In this document: piece by piece, positions 24,626 through 33,657 of the stretch
Numbering within the stretch: position 1 is the first letter of the stretch
Layout: each line of letters opens with the position of its first letter
NCBI RefSeq assembly: GCF_001718835.1
Contig: NZ_CP013443.1
Location: forward strand, 1,798,001 to 1,862,000
Direction: 5' to 3'
DNA length: 64,000 bases
Origin: Burkholderia cepacia
GTDB lineage: Bacteria > Pseudomonadota > Gammaproteobacteria > Burkholderiales > Burkholderiaceae
Translations under genes and position numbers: made by a program
The notes under the pieces: generated by a model
What the model was told of the DNA's origin: nothing
Database searches by the model: none
What the model saw: the letters and a program-made list of their open reading frames with translations, nothing else

Positions 24626-24836
24626 TGTGTTCTCCATGGTGATGAGCGCTACGCTGGTTTGCGTATCACCGCCGTAATCGGACCGGGCATGGGTTGGACC
24701 CGGCCGGCGGCGTGCCCATCTTGGAGGATTGCAGATCAATCGGGAATCCTTGACTGCGCTTTTATTTTGTTTGAATCGAGGTGCGAAATGATTGCGTGCA
24801 TTCGATACGGCGCCGGGCGCGCGGCCCGGCGCGCAT

Positions 24837-26561
24837 TCAGCGATACCAGCGCGGCGTGTACACCCAATCCCGACCATTGTTGACGGAAAAGCGGCGCGTG
24901 GTCGACGAGCCGACGATCACCATCGTGCGCATGTCGACCTGGTCGCTGCGCAACGCGCCGAGCGTCGTCGTCGCGAGCGTCGCGCCCGGCCGGCCGATGT
25001 CGCGGCCCAGCACGACCACCGTATCGGCCGTGCGATGCGCGCGCACGACATCGAGCGCGCGATCGAGCTGCCACGGCCGCGCGCGCGAGATCGGGTTGTA
25101 GAACGCCATCACCAGATCGGCTTGCGCCGCATGCCGCAGGCGCGTTTCGATCACGTCCCACGGCTTCAGGTTGTCCGACAGCGAGATCGCGCAGAAATCG
25201 TGGCCGAGCGGCGCGCCGGCCTGGGCGGCCGTCGCGAGCGACGCCGAGATGCCGGGCTCCACACGCAGGTCGACCGCGGCCCAGCGCAGGTCGCGCGCGT
25301 CGTCGAGCGCCTCGAGCACGGCCGCGGCCATCGCGAACACGCCCGGGTCGCCGGACGACACGACCGCGACGCGCCGGCCCTCGGCCGCGAGCTCGAACGC
25401 ATGGCGCGCGCGCTGCATCTCCTCGCGATTGTCGGTGCCGTGCACGCGCTGGTCGTCGCGGAACGGGCCGGCCATGTTCACGTAGGTGGTGTAGCCGAGG
25501 ATGTCGGTCGCGTCCGCAAGCGCGGCGCGCGCGGCCGGCGTGAGCCACGCGGCGCCGCCCGGGCCGAGCCCGAGCACGGTCAGGCGGCCGCGTGCACGGC
25601 CGAGCGTGGCGGGATCGACCGGATGCGGCGCGACCGCGCAGGCGAGCCCGTCGAGCGGCGTGTGCCGCGTGTGCGGCACGCGCAGTGCGCGTTCGAGCAC
25701 GTCGGACGCCGCGGCATCGGGATCGGCATCGACGTCGGCATCGACGAAGCGCAGCGGCGCGCCCAGCGCATCGGCGGCCGCTTCGAGCGCCACGTCGCCG
25801 ATCATCGTCGCCGGCGCGACGAGCGCAGCCAGCGCTTGCGGCGCGAGGCCCTGTGCGTCGAGCAACGCGCCGATGCGTGCGTCGAGCGGGGCGGCCTCGC
25901 TGGCCGATGACGGCAGACGCGCGCCGATGCCGATCACCACACTGCGCGGATGAATCACGAGCTCGTCACGCGTGCCGCGCCAGGCTTCGGGCGTCACGCG
26001 GATCGCATGCGCTGCGGCGGCGTCGCGCGGCAGCGCGACGTCGTCGAGCCACGGCGCCGCGCCGTCGACGCGCGTCGATGCGCCCGCGAGCAGATCCGAC
26101 ACGAAACGCTTGCCCTGGGCGAGATCGGCGAGCGCATAGCCTTCCGGCGGATTGAGCACGCACGCGCCGAAGCGCAGTTCGCCGCTCGTCGTGATCGCCG
26201 GCGCAACGCCGACGCAGGCGGCGATTTCGCGCGCCATCACGTTGACGCCCGTCAGCCCGCCGAGCAGCGGCACGACGGCCGAGCCGTCTTCCGCCACCGC
26301 GAGCACGGGCGGTTCGACGCCCTTGTCGGCAAGCGCCGGAGCGATGCAGCGGATCACGATGCCGGCCGCGCACAGCGCGACGATCGGCAGGCCGCGCGCA
26401 TAGAGTTCGCGCAAGTGCGCGCCGAGATCGTCGAACGGCACGTCGGCGGCGACGCGTGATGCGAGGCCATGCACGCGCGCCCCCGGATAGCGCGCCTGAA
26501 TGCGCCGCGCGGTATCGAGCGCGCCCGCGCCGAGGATCACGATCGCGGGCGGGGTCGTCAT
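24837..26561 (-). CDS. cobJ: CbiG-CobJ fusion: precorrin-3B C17-methyltransferase with CbiG domains
   Basis: A 574-aa protein, about twice the size of plain CobJ. Residues 1 to about 230 resemble the CbiG N-terminal region (LCAAGIVIRCIAPALADKG, PLLGGLTGVNVMAREIA). Residues 230-310 resemble CbiG_C/CobE (VVIGIGARLPSS, then ALVAPATMIGDVALEAAA). From about 325 comes the CobJ methyltransferase: LTVLGLGPGGAAWLTPAA, YTTYVNM, VVSSGDPGVFAMA, VEPGISASLA, DFCAISLSDNLKPWDVIE. It performs SAM-dependent C17 methylation and ring contraction, with the CbiG part suited to lactone opening. It overlaps cobI by 4 bp at the end of cobG-cobH-cobI-cobJ. Confidence 0.93.
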   Translation of the reverse strand: MTTPPAIVILGAGALDTARRIQARYPGARVHGLASRVAADVPFDDLGAHLRELYARGLPIVALCAAGIVIRCIAPALADKGVEPPVLAVAEDGSAVVPLLGGLTGVNVMAREIAACVGVAPAITTSGELRFGACVLNPPEGYALADLAQGKRFVSDLLAGASTRVDGAAPWLDDVALPRDAAAAHAIRVTPEAWRGTRDELVIHPRSVVIGIGARLPSSASEAAPLDARIGALLDAQGLAPQALAALVAPATMIGDVALEAAADALGAPLRFVDADVDADPDAAASDVLERALRVPHTRHTPLDGLACAVAPHPVDPATLGRARGRLTVLGLGPGGAAWLTPAARAALADATDILGYTTYVNMAGPFRDDQRVHGTDNREEMQRARHAFELAAEGRRVAVVSSGDPGVFAMAAAVLEALDDARDLRWAAVDLRVEPGISASLATAAQAGAPLGHDFCAISLSDNLKPWDVIETRLRHAAQADLVMAFYNPISRARPWQLDRALDVVRAHRTADTVVVLGRDIGRPGATLATTTLGALRSDQVDMRTMVIVGSSTTRRFSVNNGRDWVYTPRWYR

Positions 26562-27292
26562 CCTTGCCATTTTTCCCCCGGCACGACGAGCAGCGAGAAA
26601 TACGGCGACGCCATCGGATCGACTTCGTCGAGCGGCACGATGCGCTGGCTCGCCATCGTCGCGCGCTCGACGTACCGCGCGCGCTTCGCGAGCCCCAGCT
26701 CGTCGAGCACGCGCCGCACCTTGTCGAAATTGCGGCCGAGCTTCATCACGACGGCCGCATCGGCCTGCGCGAGCCGCGTGCGCAACTCGTGCTCGGGCAG
26801 CACGCCCGACAGCACCGACAGGCTCTGGTTGCGATAGACGAGCGGCTGGCCGAGCACGGCGGTGCCGCCGAGCATCGCGCATACGCCGGGGATCACCTCG
26901 GTGTCGTAGCGCGGCGCGAGGCGGTCGTGCAGGTACATGTACGAGCCGTAGAAGAACGGGTCGCCTTCGCAGATCACTGCGACGTCGCGCCCCGCATCGA
27001 GGTGCGCGGCAACGATCTCCGCGGCCGTGTCGTAGAAGTCGGCGATCACCGTCTCGTAGCAGAGCGGCGGCGGCAGTGCCTCGGTCGTCACCGGGTAGAC
27101 GAGCGGCAGTTGCGTCTGTCCGTCCCGCAGGTGCGCCTCGACGATGCCGTATGCGTTGCCTTTCTTGCCCTTCGCGACGAAATACGCGACCACGGGCGCG
27201 GCCTGCAGCACGCGCAGCGCCTTGATCGTCATCAGTTCGGGATCGCCGGGGCCGACGCCGACCCCGAACAGGCGTCCGCGCGCGGTCGTCAT
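26558..27292 (-). CDS. cobI: Precorrin-2 C20-methyltransferase
   Basis: A 244-aa tetrapyrrole (corrin/porphyrin) methylase. Motifs seen: LFGVGVGPGDPELMTIKALR, VAYFVAKGKKGNAYGI, VICEGDPFFYGSYMYLHDRL, VIPGVCAMLGGTAV and VVMKLGRNFDKVRRVLDE. It methylates C20 of precorrin-2 with SAM to give precorrin-3A. The chosen ATG overlaps the cobH stop by 4 bp. Complete and normal in length. Confidence 0.95.
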   Translation of the reverse strand: MTTARGRLFGVGVGPGDPELMTIKALRVLQAAPVVAYFVAKGKKGNAYGIVEAHLRDGQTQLPLVYPVTTEALPPPLCYETVIADFYDTAAEIVAAHLDAGRDVAVICEGDPFFYGSYMYLHDRLAPRYDTEVIPGVCAMLGGTAVLGQPLVYRNQSLSVLSGVLPEHELRTRLAQADAAVVMKLGRNFDKVRRVLDELGLAKRARYVERATMASQRIVPLDEVDPMASPYFSLLVVPGEKWQG

Positions 27293-27915
27293 TCGGCCTC
27301 CGTCGCGAGTGCGTTGACCGCCGCAGCGGCCATCGCGCTGCCGCCGCGGCGGCCGAGCAGCGTGACGTACGGGACACCGCGGCTCTCGGCGTCGAGCAGC
27401 GCCTTCGATTCGGCCGCACCGATGAAGCCGACCGGGAAACCGAGGATCAGCGCGGGGCGCGGCGCGCCGGCGTCGATCATGTCGAGCAGGTGGAACAGTG
27501 CGGTCGGCGCATTGCCGATCACGACGACGCTGCCGGCGAGGTGCGGACGCCACAGTTCGAGCGCGGCGGCCGAACGCGTGTTGCCGAGATCCCGTGCGAG
27601 ACCGGGCACCTCCGGCTCGCCGAGCGTGCAGATCACGCGGTTGCCGGCCGGCAGCCGCGCGCGCGTGATGCCTTCGGCGACCATGCGCGCGTCGCACAGG
27701 ATCGGCGTGCCGGCGGCCAGCGCCGCGCGGCCCGCCGCGCCCGCGCCGGGAGAGAAGCGCAGGTCGTAGACGACGTCGACCATCCCGCACGCATGGATCA
27801 CGCGCACCGCGAGTTTCTCGAGGTCGGGCGGAACCTGCGACAGGTCGGCCTCGGCGCGGATCGTCGCGAACGACTGGCGATAGATTTCCTGCCCGTCGCG
27901 AATGTAGTCAAGCAT
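27289..27915 (-). CDS. cobH: Precorrin-8X methylmutase
   Basis: A 208-aa protein moving the methyl group from C11 to C12 to give hydrogenobyrinate. Family features include the N-terminal DYIRDGQEIYRQSFATIR, RVIHACGMVDVVYDLRF with the catalytic His, ILCDARMVAEGI, IGNAPTALFHLLDMI, and GFPVGFIGAAESK. It overlaps both neighbours (8 bp with cobG, 4 bp with cobI), indicating tight coupling. Confidence 0.95.
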   Translation of the reverse strand: MLDYIRDGQEIYRQSFATIRAEADLSQVPPDLEKLAVRVIHACGMVDVVYDLRFSPGAGAAGRAALAAGTPILCDARMVAEGITRARLPAGNRVICTLGEPEVPGLARDLGNTRSAAALELWRPHLAGSVVVIGNAPTALFHLLDMIDAGAPRPALILGFPVGFIGAAESKALLDAESRGVPYVTLLGRRGGSAMAAAAVNALATEAE

Positions 27916-29296
27916 CGGTGGTGTCCTGGCTGTGCCGCGCGCCCGTCAGTCGGGCCGCGGCCTGGTCAATCGTCAGATGGCGCGCGAGCGGGGCGCCGAG
28001 GCCCGCGGCCGCATCGCGCCGGTAAAGGTCGTAGCGCGCGGGCGCAACCGCGACGAGCGTGTGCGTCGCGGGATGCGGCAGCGCGCAGTGCCGCTCGCAG
28101 CCGGTCAGGTGCACGTCGACCGCATGGCCGATGCGCGCGGCGAGCGCGAGCGCGTCGTGTTTCGTGTCGGCGCGCGCCTTCGCGCAGCCCGCGCTGCCGG
28201 TGCACGCGACGAGCGACGCGAGCGGATGCGTCGGTTCACACACGAGGCCGAGCGCGGCGAGCGCGTCGCGCAGCGCGGGCGCGTCGCCGGTAGCGACGCC
28301 ATGGACGAACACGCCTTGCCAGGGCGTCATCGACAGCGTGCCGTCGCCGTGCGCGTCCGCGAGCGCGGCCAGCTGGTCGAGGCGTTCGGCGTCGAGCCGG
28401 CCGAGCGGGAAGTGCGCACCGACGTTGCAGTGCGCGGCATCGCGCGACGGGAGCACGCCGAAACGCAGCGCGGGCGCGGACGGCGCGCGCCGCCACGCGG
28501 CGAGCGCGGGATCGGCGGCAAGCGGAAACGGCAGATACGCCTGCGCGCGTTCGAGCAGCGCGCGCTCGCCGTGCGTCGCGAGCAGCGCACGCATCCGCGT
28601 GACGTCCGCCGGCGCGAGATCGAGGAACGCGAGCAGCAGCGCGCGCACCAGCGCGACGGCGTCGCCGGGCGCGACGTCGGCGCACGCCGGCGCATCGCCG
28701 GGGGCGACCGGCGGGCAGCCGGCCAGCCCGGCCGCGACGCGCACCGCGCCGTCGCCGCGACGCCATGCGGCCAGCCAGATGTCGTGCGGATGATCGAGCG
28801 CCGCAACCGATTCGCCGCCGTCGAGCTGGATCGAGAATTTCGGCGACAGCTCGCCGCGGCGCGGCTCGCGCGCCAGCATGTCGAGGAGCGGCGCCGCGAG
28901 CGCGCGGCTGTCGACGAGCGCGGCAGGGTCGTGGCCGGCGAGCGGGCTGAGCATCACGTTGCGGACGTCGTCGCTCGCGGCGAGCGCGGCGGCGTTGCCG
29001 TCGGCGTCAACGAGCGGGCCGAGGCCGGCGCCGAGCAGCGCGGCGGTGAGCGCGGCCGCTTCGCCGTTGCGGATGCCGCGCAATTGCAGGTTCGCGCGAT
29101 TGGTCGCTTCGATCACGCCGGAGCCGTGCGCGCGGGCGACGGCGGCGATCGCGCGCGCCTGACGCGCGTCGAGCCGTCCGCCCGGCAGCTTGATCCGGCA
29201 CAGCCCGCCGTCGGCGGCCGCGACCACGCGCACGAGCCCCGGGCAAGCCGACGGGCGCACGACGGGTGAAGCAGACGGAACGGGGGCGGAACTCAA
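27908..29296 (-). CDS. cobG: Precorrin-3B synthase CobG
   Basis: About 462 aa, related to sulfite/nitrite reductases. It hydroxylates precorrin-3A with O2, the oxygen-dependent step that defines the aerobic route. Two ferredoxin-like/nitrite-reductase repeats are visible, with ATNRANLQLRGI and the Fe4S4/sirohaem-type cysteines CTGSAGCAKARADTK and TGCERHCALPHP near the C-terminus. No ATG lies at the head. I chose the TTG at 29296 (SSAPVPSASPVVRP), with a GTG at 29260 as alternative. The frame stays open into the riboswitch leader, so longer forms are not credible. First gene behind the riboswitch at 29378. Confidence 0.88.
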   Translation of the reverse strand: MSSAPVPSASPVVRPSACPGLVRVVAAADGGLCRIKLPGGRLDARQARAIAAVARAHGSGVIEATNRANLQLRGIRNGEAAALTAALLGAGLGPLVDADGNAAALAASDDVRNVMLSPLAGHDPAALVDSRALAAPLLDMLAREPRRGELSPKFSIQLDGGESVAALDHPHDIWLAAWRRGDGAVRVAAGLAGCPPVAPGDAPACADVAPGDAVALVRALLLAFLDLAPADVTRMRALLATHGERALLERAQAYLPFPLAADPALAAWRRAPSAPALRFGVLPSRDAAHCNVGAHFPLGRLDAERLDQLAALADAHGDGTLSMTPWQGVFVHGVATGDAPALRDALAALGLVCEPTHPLASLVACTGSAGCAKARADTKHDALALAARIGHAVDVHLTGCERHCALPHPATHTLVAVAPARYDLYRRDAAAGLGAPLARHLTIDQAAARLTGARHSQDTTDA

Positions 29297-29377
29297 CGGG
29301 GTACCGGGGCAGTGTCGCGCCGCGGCCAACGCGTCGGTACACCCCGCCCGACGCCGACTGGCACGCACGCACTTTCT

Positions 29378-29528
29378 GGCCGGCAGGTCTCCTGGCTGAC
29401 AGGTCGGCGCCGGCTCCCGGCCTTCCCGGACAAGCCAGTGGCGCGAGATGGAGGCGGGCTCGCTGTCTACAGTTGCGGGGGCAGCCACAGCGGCGCGCGG
29501 CGCGCCCTGTGTTCCCTCTTCGGCCCCG
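29378..29528 (-). promoter_or_regulatory. Cobalamin riboswitch upstream of cobG
   Basis: On the minus strand the landmarks are GGGAACACAGGG, CTGCCCCCGCAACTGTAGAC, CGCCACTGG, CCGGGAAGGCCG and the 3' box GTCAGCCAGGAGACCTGCC. This last form is closer to the classical B12 box than those of the other two riboswitches. It fills most of the 467-bp gap between cobG and the divergent cobL; no matching element faces cobL. Confidence 0.94.
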
Positions 29529-29763
29529 AAGGGCACCGGCGAACGAACGGCCGTAGGATACCCGATTTTTCGGGTGCCGCCGGAGCAAACGAGCGCCGGA
29601 AGGCGGGACTGGCGCGGCTTTCGGCCGGAAAGCGGGCAGTCGCCCGGATGGTACGATGGCGCCGTGACAGACTGGGATAGGGCAAGGCGGACCGGCGCGC
29701 GGCGGCGGATCGCCGCGCAACGCAACGCAACTGAGCGGAACGACGAACGATGGGGAAGGGTGC

Positions 29764-31017
29764 ATGACGGCGTGGCTGACGGTAGTGGGGATCGGCGACG
29801 ACGGTTACGCGGGGCTCGGCCGCCGCGCGCGCCGCGCGCTGCTCGACGCGACGCTCGTCGTCGGCGCGAAGCGGCATCTCGACATGCTGCCCGCACGGCT
29901 GCCGGCCGCGCGCGAAGCGTGGCCGTCGCCGTTCGACCTCGCGGGCGTGCTCGCGCGGCGCACGTCGCCCGTGTGCGTGCTCGCCAGCGGCGACCCGATG
30001 CTGTTCGGCGTCGGCGCCACGCTCGCGCGCACGTTGTCCCCGGACGAATGGCGCGTGCTGCCCGCGCCGTCGTCGCTGTCGCTGGCGGCCGCACGCCTCG
30101 GCTGGCCGCTGCAGGATGTCGGCGCGGTCTCGCTCGTCGGCCGTCCGCTCGCGATGCTCGCGCGCCACCTGCTGCCGGGCCGCCGGCTGTTCGTGCTGAG
30201 CGCCGACGGCCGGACGCCGGCCGCCGTCGCCGCCGAACTCGTCGCACGCGGCTTCGGGCCGACCCGCATCAGCGTGTTCGAGCATCTGGGCGGCCCGCTC
30301 GAGCGGCGCATCGATGCGCTCGCGCACGACTGGGCGGTCGACGAGACCGCGGCGCTGAATCTCGTCGCGCTCGACTGCCGCGCGGCGCCCGACGCGCCGC
30401 GCCGCGCGCTCACGCCCGGCCTGCCCGACGAGGCGTACCGCCACGACGGCCAGCTCACCAAGCGCGACCTGCGCGCGATGACGCTCGGCCGCCTCGCGCC
30501 CGTGCCCGGCGAGCTGCTGTGGGACGTCGGCGCCGGCAGCGGCTCGATCGGCATCGAATGGATGCGCGCGCATCCGTCATGCCGGGCGATCGCGATCGAA
30601 GCGCATGCGGAGCGGCAGCGTTTCATCGAGCACAACCGCGACGCGCTCGGCGTGCCGGGCCTGCAACTCGTCGCGGGCCGCGCGCCCGATGCGCTCGCGG
30701 GGCTCGCCGCGCCCGACGCGATCTTCATCGGCGGCGGGGCGACCGCGGCCGGCGTGCTCGACGCATGCTGGGCGTCGCTGAAGCCCGGCGGCCGGCTGGT
30801 CGCGAACGCGGTCACGCTGCAGGGCGAGCTGGCGCTCGCCGCTTGGCGCGAGACGCACGGCGGCACGCTCACGCGCGTGTCGCTCGCGCACGCCGAGCCG
30901 CTCGGCCGCTTCGATACGTGGCGACAGCCGCTGCCGGTCACGCTGTACGACGTGCGCAAGCCGGACACGGTCGACACGGCGGCATCGCCGGCCACGACGA
31001 CTACGACGGACGCGTGA
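29764..31017 (+). CDS. cobL: Precorrin-6Y C5,15-methyltransferase (decarboxylating)
   Basis: A 417-aa two-domain enzyme. The N-terminal CbiE-like methylase (WLTVVGIGDDGYAGL, VCVLASGDPMLFGVG, LPAPSSLSLAAARLGWP) methylates C5 and C15. The C-terminal CbiT-like Rossmann domain (ELLWDVGAGSGSIGIEWMRA, AIEAHAERQRFIEHN, PDAIFIGGG) decarboxylates the C12 acetate. The stop overlaps the cbiD ATG by one base. The tail is Thr/Ala-rich. It is divergent from cobG across the riboswitch. Confidence 0.95.
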   Translation: MTAWLTVVGIGDDGYAGLGRRARRALLDATLVVGAKRHLDMLPARLPAAREAWPSPFDLAGVLARRTSPVCVLASGDPMLFGVGATLARTLSPDEWRVLPAPSSLSLAAARLGWPLQDVGAVSLVGRPLAMLARHLLPGRRLFVLSADGRTPAAVAAELVARGFGPTRISVFEHLGGPLERRIDALAHDWAVDETAALNLVALDCRAAPDAPRRALTPGLPDEAYRHDGQLTKRDLRAMTLGRLAPVPGELLWDVGAGSGSIGIEWMRAHPSCRAIAIEAHAERQRFIEHNRDALGVPGLQLVAGRAPDALAGLAAPDAIFIGGGATAAGVLDACWASLKPGGRLVANAVTLQGELALAAWRETHGGTLTRVSLAHAEPLGRFDTWRQPLPVTLYDVRKPDTVDTAASPATTTTTDA

Positions 31018-32105
31018 TGCGCGACGAGACCCCCGAACAGCCCGCGCCGCTGCGCTTCGGCTACACGACCGGCAGTTGCGCGACCGCGACGTCGCTCGCC
31101 GCCGCGCGGCTGCTGCTCGCGGGGCGTGCGGACGACGCGGTCGAGATCGTGTTGCCGAAGGGGCAGCGCGTCATGATGCGGCTCGCGTTCTGCCGGGCCA
31201 CGGCCGACGGCGCGGAAGCCGGCACGATCAAGGATGCCGGCGACGATCCGGACGTCACGCACGGCGCGCTGATCTTCGCGCGCGTCGCGCTCGCGGCGGC
31301 GCCCGGCGTGCGTTTTCACGCGGGGCCGGGTGTCGGCACGGTCACGCGCACGGGGCTGACGCTGCCGGTCGGCGAACCGGCGATCAACCCGGTGCCGCGC
31401 CAGATGATGACGGCGCACCTGGAAGCGCTGGCGGCCGAGCACGGCTATGCGGGCGGCTTCGACGTGACGATCGGCGTCGAGGGCGGCGAGGCGCTCGCGC
31501 TGAAGACGATGAACCCGCGCCTCGGCATCGTCGGCGGGTTGTCGATCCTCGGCACGACCGGCATCGTGCGGCCGTTCTCGTGCTCGGCCTATATCGCGTC
31601 GATCCACCAGGGCATCGACGTCGCGCGGGCGAACGGCATCGCGCATATCGCCGCGTGCACGGGCAACGCGAGCGAGGATGCGATGCGCGCGCACTACCAC
31701 CTGCCCGACATGGCGCTGATCGAGATGGGCGATTTCGCGGGCGCGGTGCTCAAGCACCTGCGGCGCGCACCGGTCGCGCGGCTGTCGATGTGCGGCGGCT
31801 TCGGCAAGCTCAGCAAGCTCGCGGCCGGCCATCTCGACCTGCACAGCCGCCATTCGAGCATCGACCTGCCGCTGCTCGCGCAGTGGGCGGCCGAGGCCGG
31901 CGCCGGCGACGCGCTGCAGGCGGCGATGCGCGCCGCGAACACGAGCCAGGAAGCGCTGAAGCTCGCGCACGCCGACGGCGTGCCGCTCGGCGATCTCGTC
32001 TGCGCGCACGCGCTGCGCGTCGCGCGCGACATCGTGCCGCCGTCGGTTGCGGTCGAGATGTTCGCGATCGACCGGCAGGGCCGCTTCGTCGGGGCCGCGC
32101 GATGA
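31017..32105 (+). CDS. cbiD: Cobalt-precorrin-5B C1-methyltransferase CbiD
   Basis: A 362-aa CbiD-family protein: LRFGYTTGSCATATSLAAA, GTIKDAGDDPDVTHGA, GVGTVTRTGLTLPVGEPAINPVPR, GGLSILGTTGIVRPFS and the C-terminal GGFGKLSKLAAGHLDLHS. CbiD performs C1 methylation in the anaerobic route; no cobF (aerobic equivalent) is visible. Its place inside cobL-cbiD-cobK-cobM, coupled at both ends, suggests that it fills the CobF step here, in line with the CbiG-like domains in CobJ. Confidence 0.95.
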   Translation: MRDETPEQPAPLRFGYTTGSCATATSLAAARLLLAGRADDAVEIVLPKGQRVMMRLAFCRATADGAEAGTIKDAGDDPDVTHGALIFARVALAAAPGVRFHAGPGVGTVTRTGLTLPVGEPAINPVPRQMMTAHLEALAAEHGYAGGFDVTIGVEGGEALALKTMNPRLGIVGGLSILGTTGIVRPFSCSAYIASIHQGIDVARANGIAHIAACTGNASEDAMRAHYHLPDMALIEMGDFAGAVLKHLRRAPVARLSMCGGFGKLSKLAAGHLDLHSRHSSIDLPLLAQWAAEAGAGDALQAAMRAANTSQEALKLAHADGVPLGDLVCAHALRVARDIVPPSVAVEMFAIDRQGRFVGAAR

Positions 32106-32833
32106 GCGCGCGCATCCTGCTGCTCGGCGGCACCGGCGACGCACTGAAGATCGCGCGCGCGCTCGGGCCCCGTCACGTCTACAGCCTGGCCGGTCTCGGC
32201 AAGGTGCCCGACGACCTGCGCTGCGACGTGCGCGTCGGCGGTTTCGGCGGCGCGGCCGGGCTGGCCGCGTATCTGCGCGACGCCGGCATCGGCCTCGTGA
32301 TCGACGCGACGCATCCGTATGCCGCGCAAATCAGCGCGAATGCCGCCGCCGCGGCGCGTGAAGCGGGCGTGCCGCTGTGGGCGCTGCGCCGCGCGCCGTG
32401 GTCGCCGCAACCCGGCGACGACTGGCGCATCGTCGACGACTGGGCCGGCATCGAAGCCGCGCTCGCGCCGTTCCGGCGGCCGCTGTTCACGCTCGGCCGC
32501 GAACCGCTCGCCCATCTCGACGCGATCCCGCCGCACCAGTTCTGGCTCGTGCGCTGCCTCGATGCGCATGCCGGCAACGCGCGTGCGCAGGTCGTCGCCG
32601 CGCGCGGGCCGTTCACGCTCGACGGCGAGCGCGCGCTGTTCGCGCTGGCGGGCATCGACGTCGTCGTCAGCAAGAACAGCGGTGGCGCGGCCACCGAGGC
32701 CAAGCTCGACGTCGCGCGCGAACGCAGGCTGCCGGTCGTGATGCTGCGCCGGCCGCCGCTGCCCGACGCCGACCGCGCGTTCGACTCGGCCGCGGCGCTC
32801 GTCGACGCGCTCGATCCGGCCGCGCGCGCCTGA
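32102..32833 (+). CDS. cobK: Precorrin-6A reductase
   Basis: A 243-aa NAD(P)H-dependent reductase of the CobK/CbiJ family. Visible features are the N-terminal RILLLGGTGDALKIARAL, IDATHPYAAQISANA, PLFTLGREPLAHL, and the C-terminal VVSKNSGGAATEAKLDVAR with the substrate-binding KNSGG. The ATG overlaps the cbiD stop by 4 bp. Complete. Confidence 0.94.
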   Translation: MSARILLLGGTGDALKIARALGPRHVYSLAGLGKVPDDLRCDVRVGGFGGAAGLAAYLRDAGIGLVIDATHPYAAQISANAAAAAREAGVPLWALRRAPWSPQPGDDWRIVDDWAGIEAALAPFRRPLFTLGREPLAHLDAIPPHQFWLVRCLDAHAGNARAQVVAARGPFTLDGERALFALAGIDVVVSKNSGGAATEAKLDVARERRLPVVMLRRPPLPDADRAFDSAAALVDALDPAARA

Positions 32834-32876
32834 CGCCGCGCGGCCGGTCATCCCATGAACTGACGGAGATTTTTCG

Positions 32877-33605
32877 ATGACGGTGTATTTCATCGGCGCG
32901 GGCCCCGGCGACCCGGAGCTGATCACGGTGAAGGGCCAGCGCCTCGTGCGCACGTGCCCGGTGATCCTGTATGCGGGTTCGCTGGTGCCGCCCGCCGTGC
33001 TTGACGGCCATCGCGCGGAGCAGGTCGTCAATACGGCCGAGCTCGACCTCGACGCCATCGTCGCGCTGCTCGCCGCTGCGCACGCGAAAGGGCAGGACGT
33101 CGCGCGCGTGCATTCGGGCGACCCGTCGCTGTATGGGGCGATCGGCGAACAGATCCGCCGCCTCAAGACACTTGGGATTCCGTACGAAATCGTGCCCGGC
33201 GTGACGGCCACGGCCGCGTGCGCGGCGACGCTCGGCGTCGAGCTGACGCTGCCCGGCGTCGCACAGACGGTGATCCTCACGCGCTTCGCGGGCAAGACGA
33301 CGATGCCGGAAGGCGAAGCGCTCGGCTCGCTCGCCGCGCACCGCGCGACGCTCGCGATCCATCTCGGCGTGCGCCATCTCGCGCGCATCGTCGACGAAGT
33401 GCTGCCGCATTACGGCGCCGACTGCCCGGTCGCGGTGATCTATCGCGCGAGCTGGCCGGATGAAGAACGCGTGACCGGCACGCTTGCCGACATCGTCGGC
33501 AAGGTGCGGGGCACGCAGATCGAGCGCACCGCGCTGATCCTGATCGGGCGCGTGCTCGACGCCGAAGGGTTTGCGGACTCGACGCTGTACGCGAGCGCGG
33601 ACTGA
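32877..33605 (+). CDS. cobM: Precorrin-4 C11-methyltransferase
   Basis: A 242-aa tetrapyrrole methylase with VYFIGAGPGDPELITVKGQRL, CPVILYAGSLVP, DVARVHSGDPSLYGAIGEQ, VPGVTATAACAATLGVELT and TLAIHLGVRHLARIV. It methylates C11 of precorrin-4. GGAG precedes the ATG. It is the last gene of cobL-cbiD-cobK-cobM, 43 bp after cobK. Confidence 0.96.
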   Translation: MTVYFIGAGPGDPELITVKGQRLVRTCPVILYAGSLVPPAVLDGHRAEQVVNTAELDLDAIVALLAAAHAKGQDVARVHSGDPSLYGAIGEQIRRLKTLGIPYEIVPGVTATAACAATLGVELTLPGVAQTVILTRFAGKTTMPEGEALGSLAAHRATLAIHLGVRHLARIVDEVLPHYGADCPVAVIYRASWPDEERVTGTLADIVGKVRGTQIERTALILIGRVLDAEGFADSTLYASAD

Positions 33606-33657
33606 CGGCGCTTTTCGTTGCGGTTGCTACCTGCCGCTCCCGCTCCCGCGCCTGCGC

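Noticed and set aside
24812..24830. GCCGGGC/GCCCGGC hairpin between the chitinase and cobJ genes
   Set aside because: The stem is only 7 bp, there is no T-tract, and it lies close to the cobJ stop in a GC-rich stretch. Not enough for a terminator call.
29556..29571. ACCCGATTTTTCGGGT hairpin beside the cobG riboswitch
   Set aside because: It has a short stem with an A/T loop and no T-tract after it. Its position upstream of the riboswitch makes a terminator role unlikely; it could be part of a promoter, but no -35 fits.
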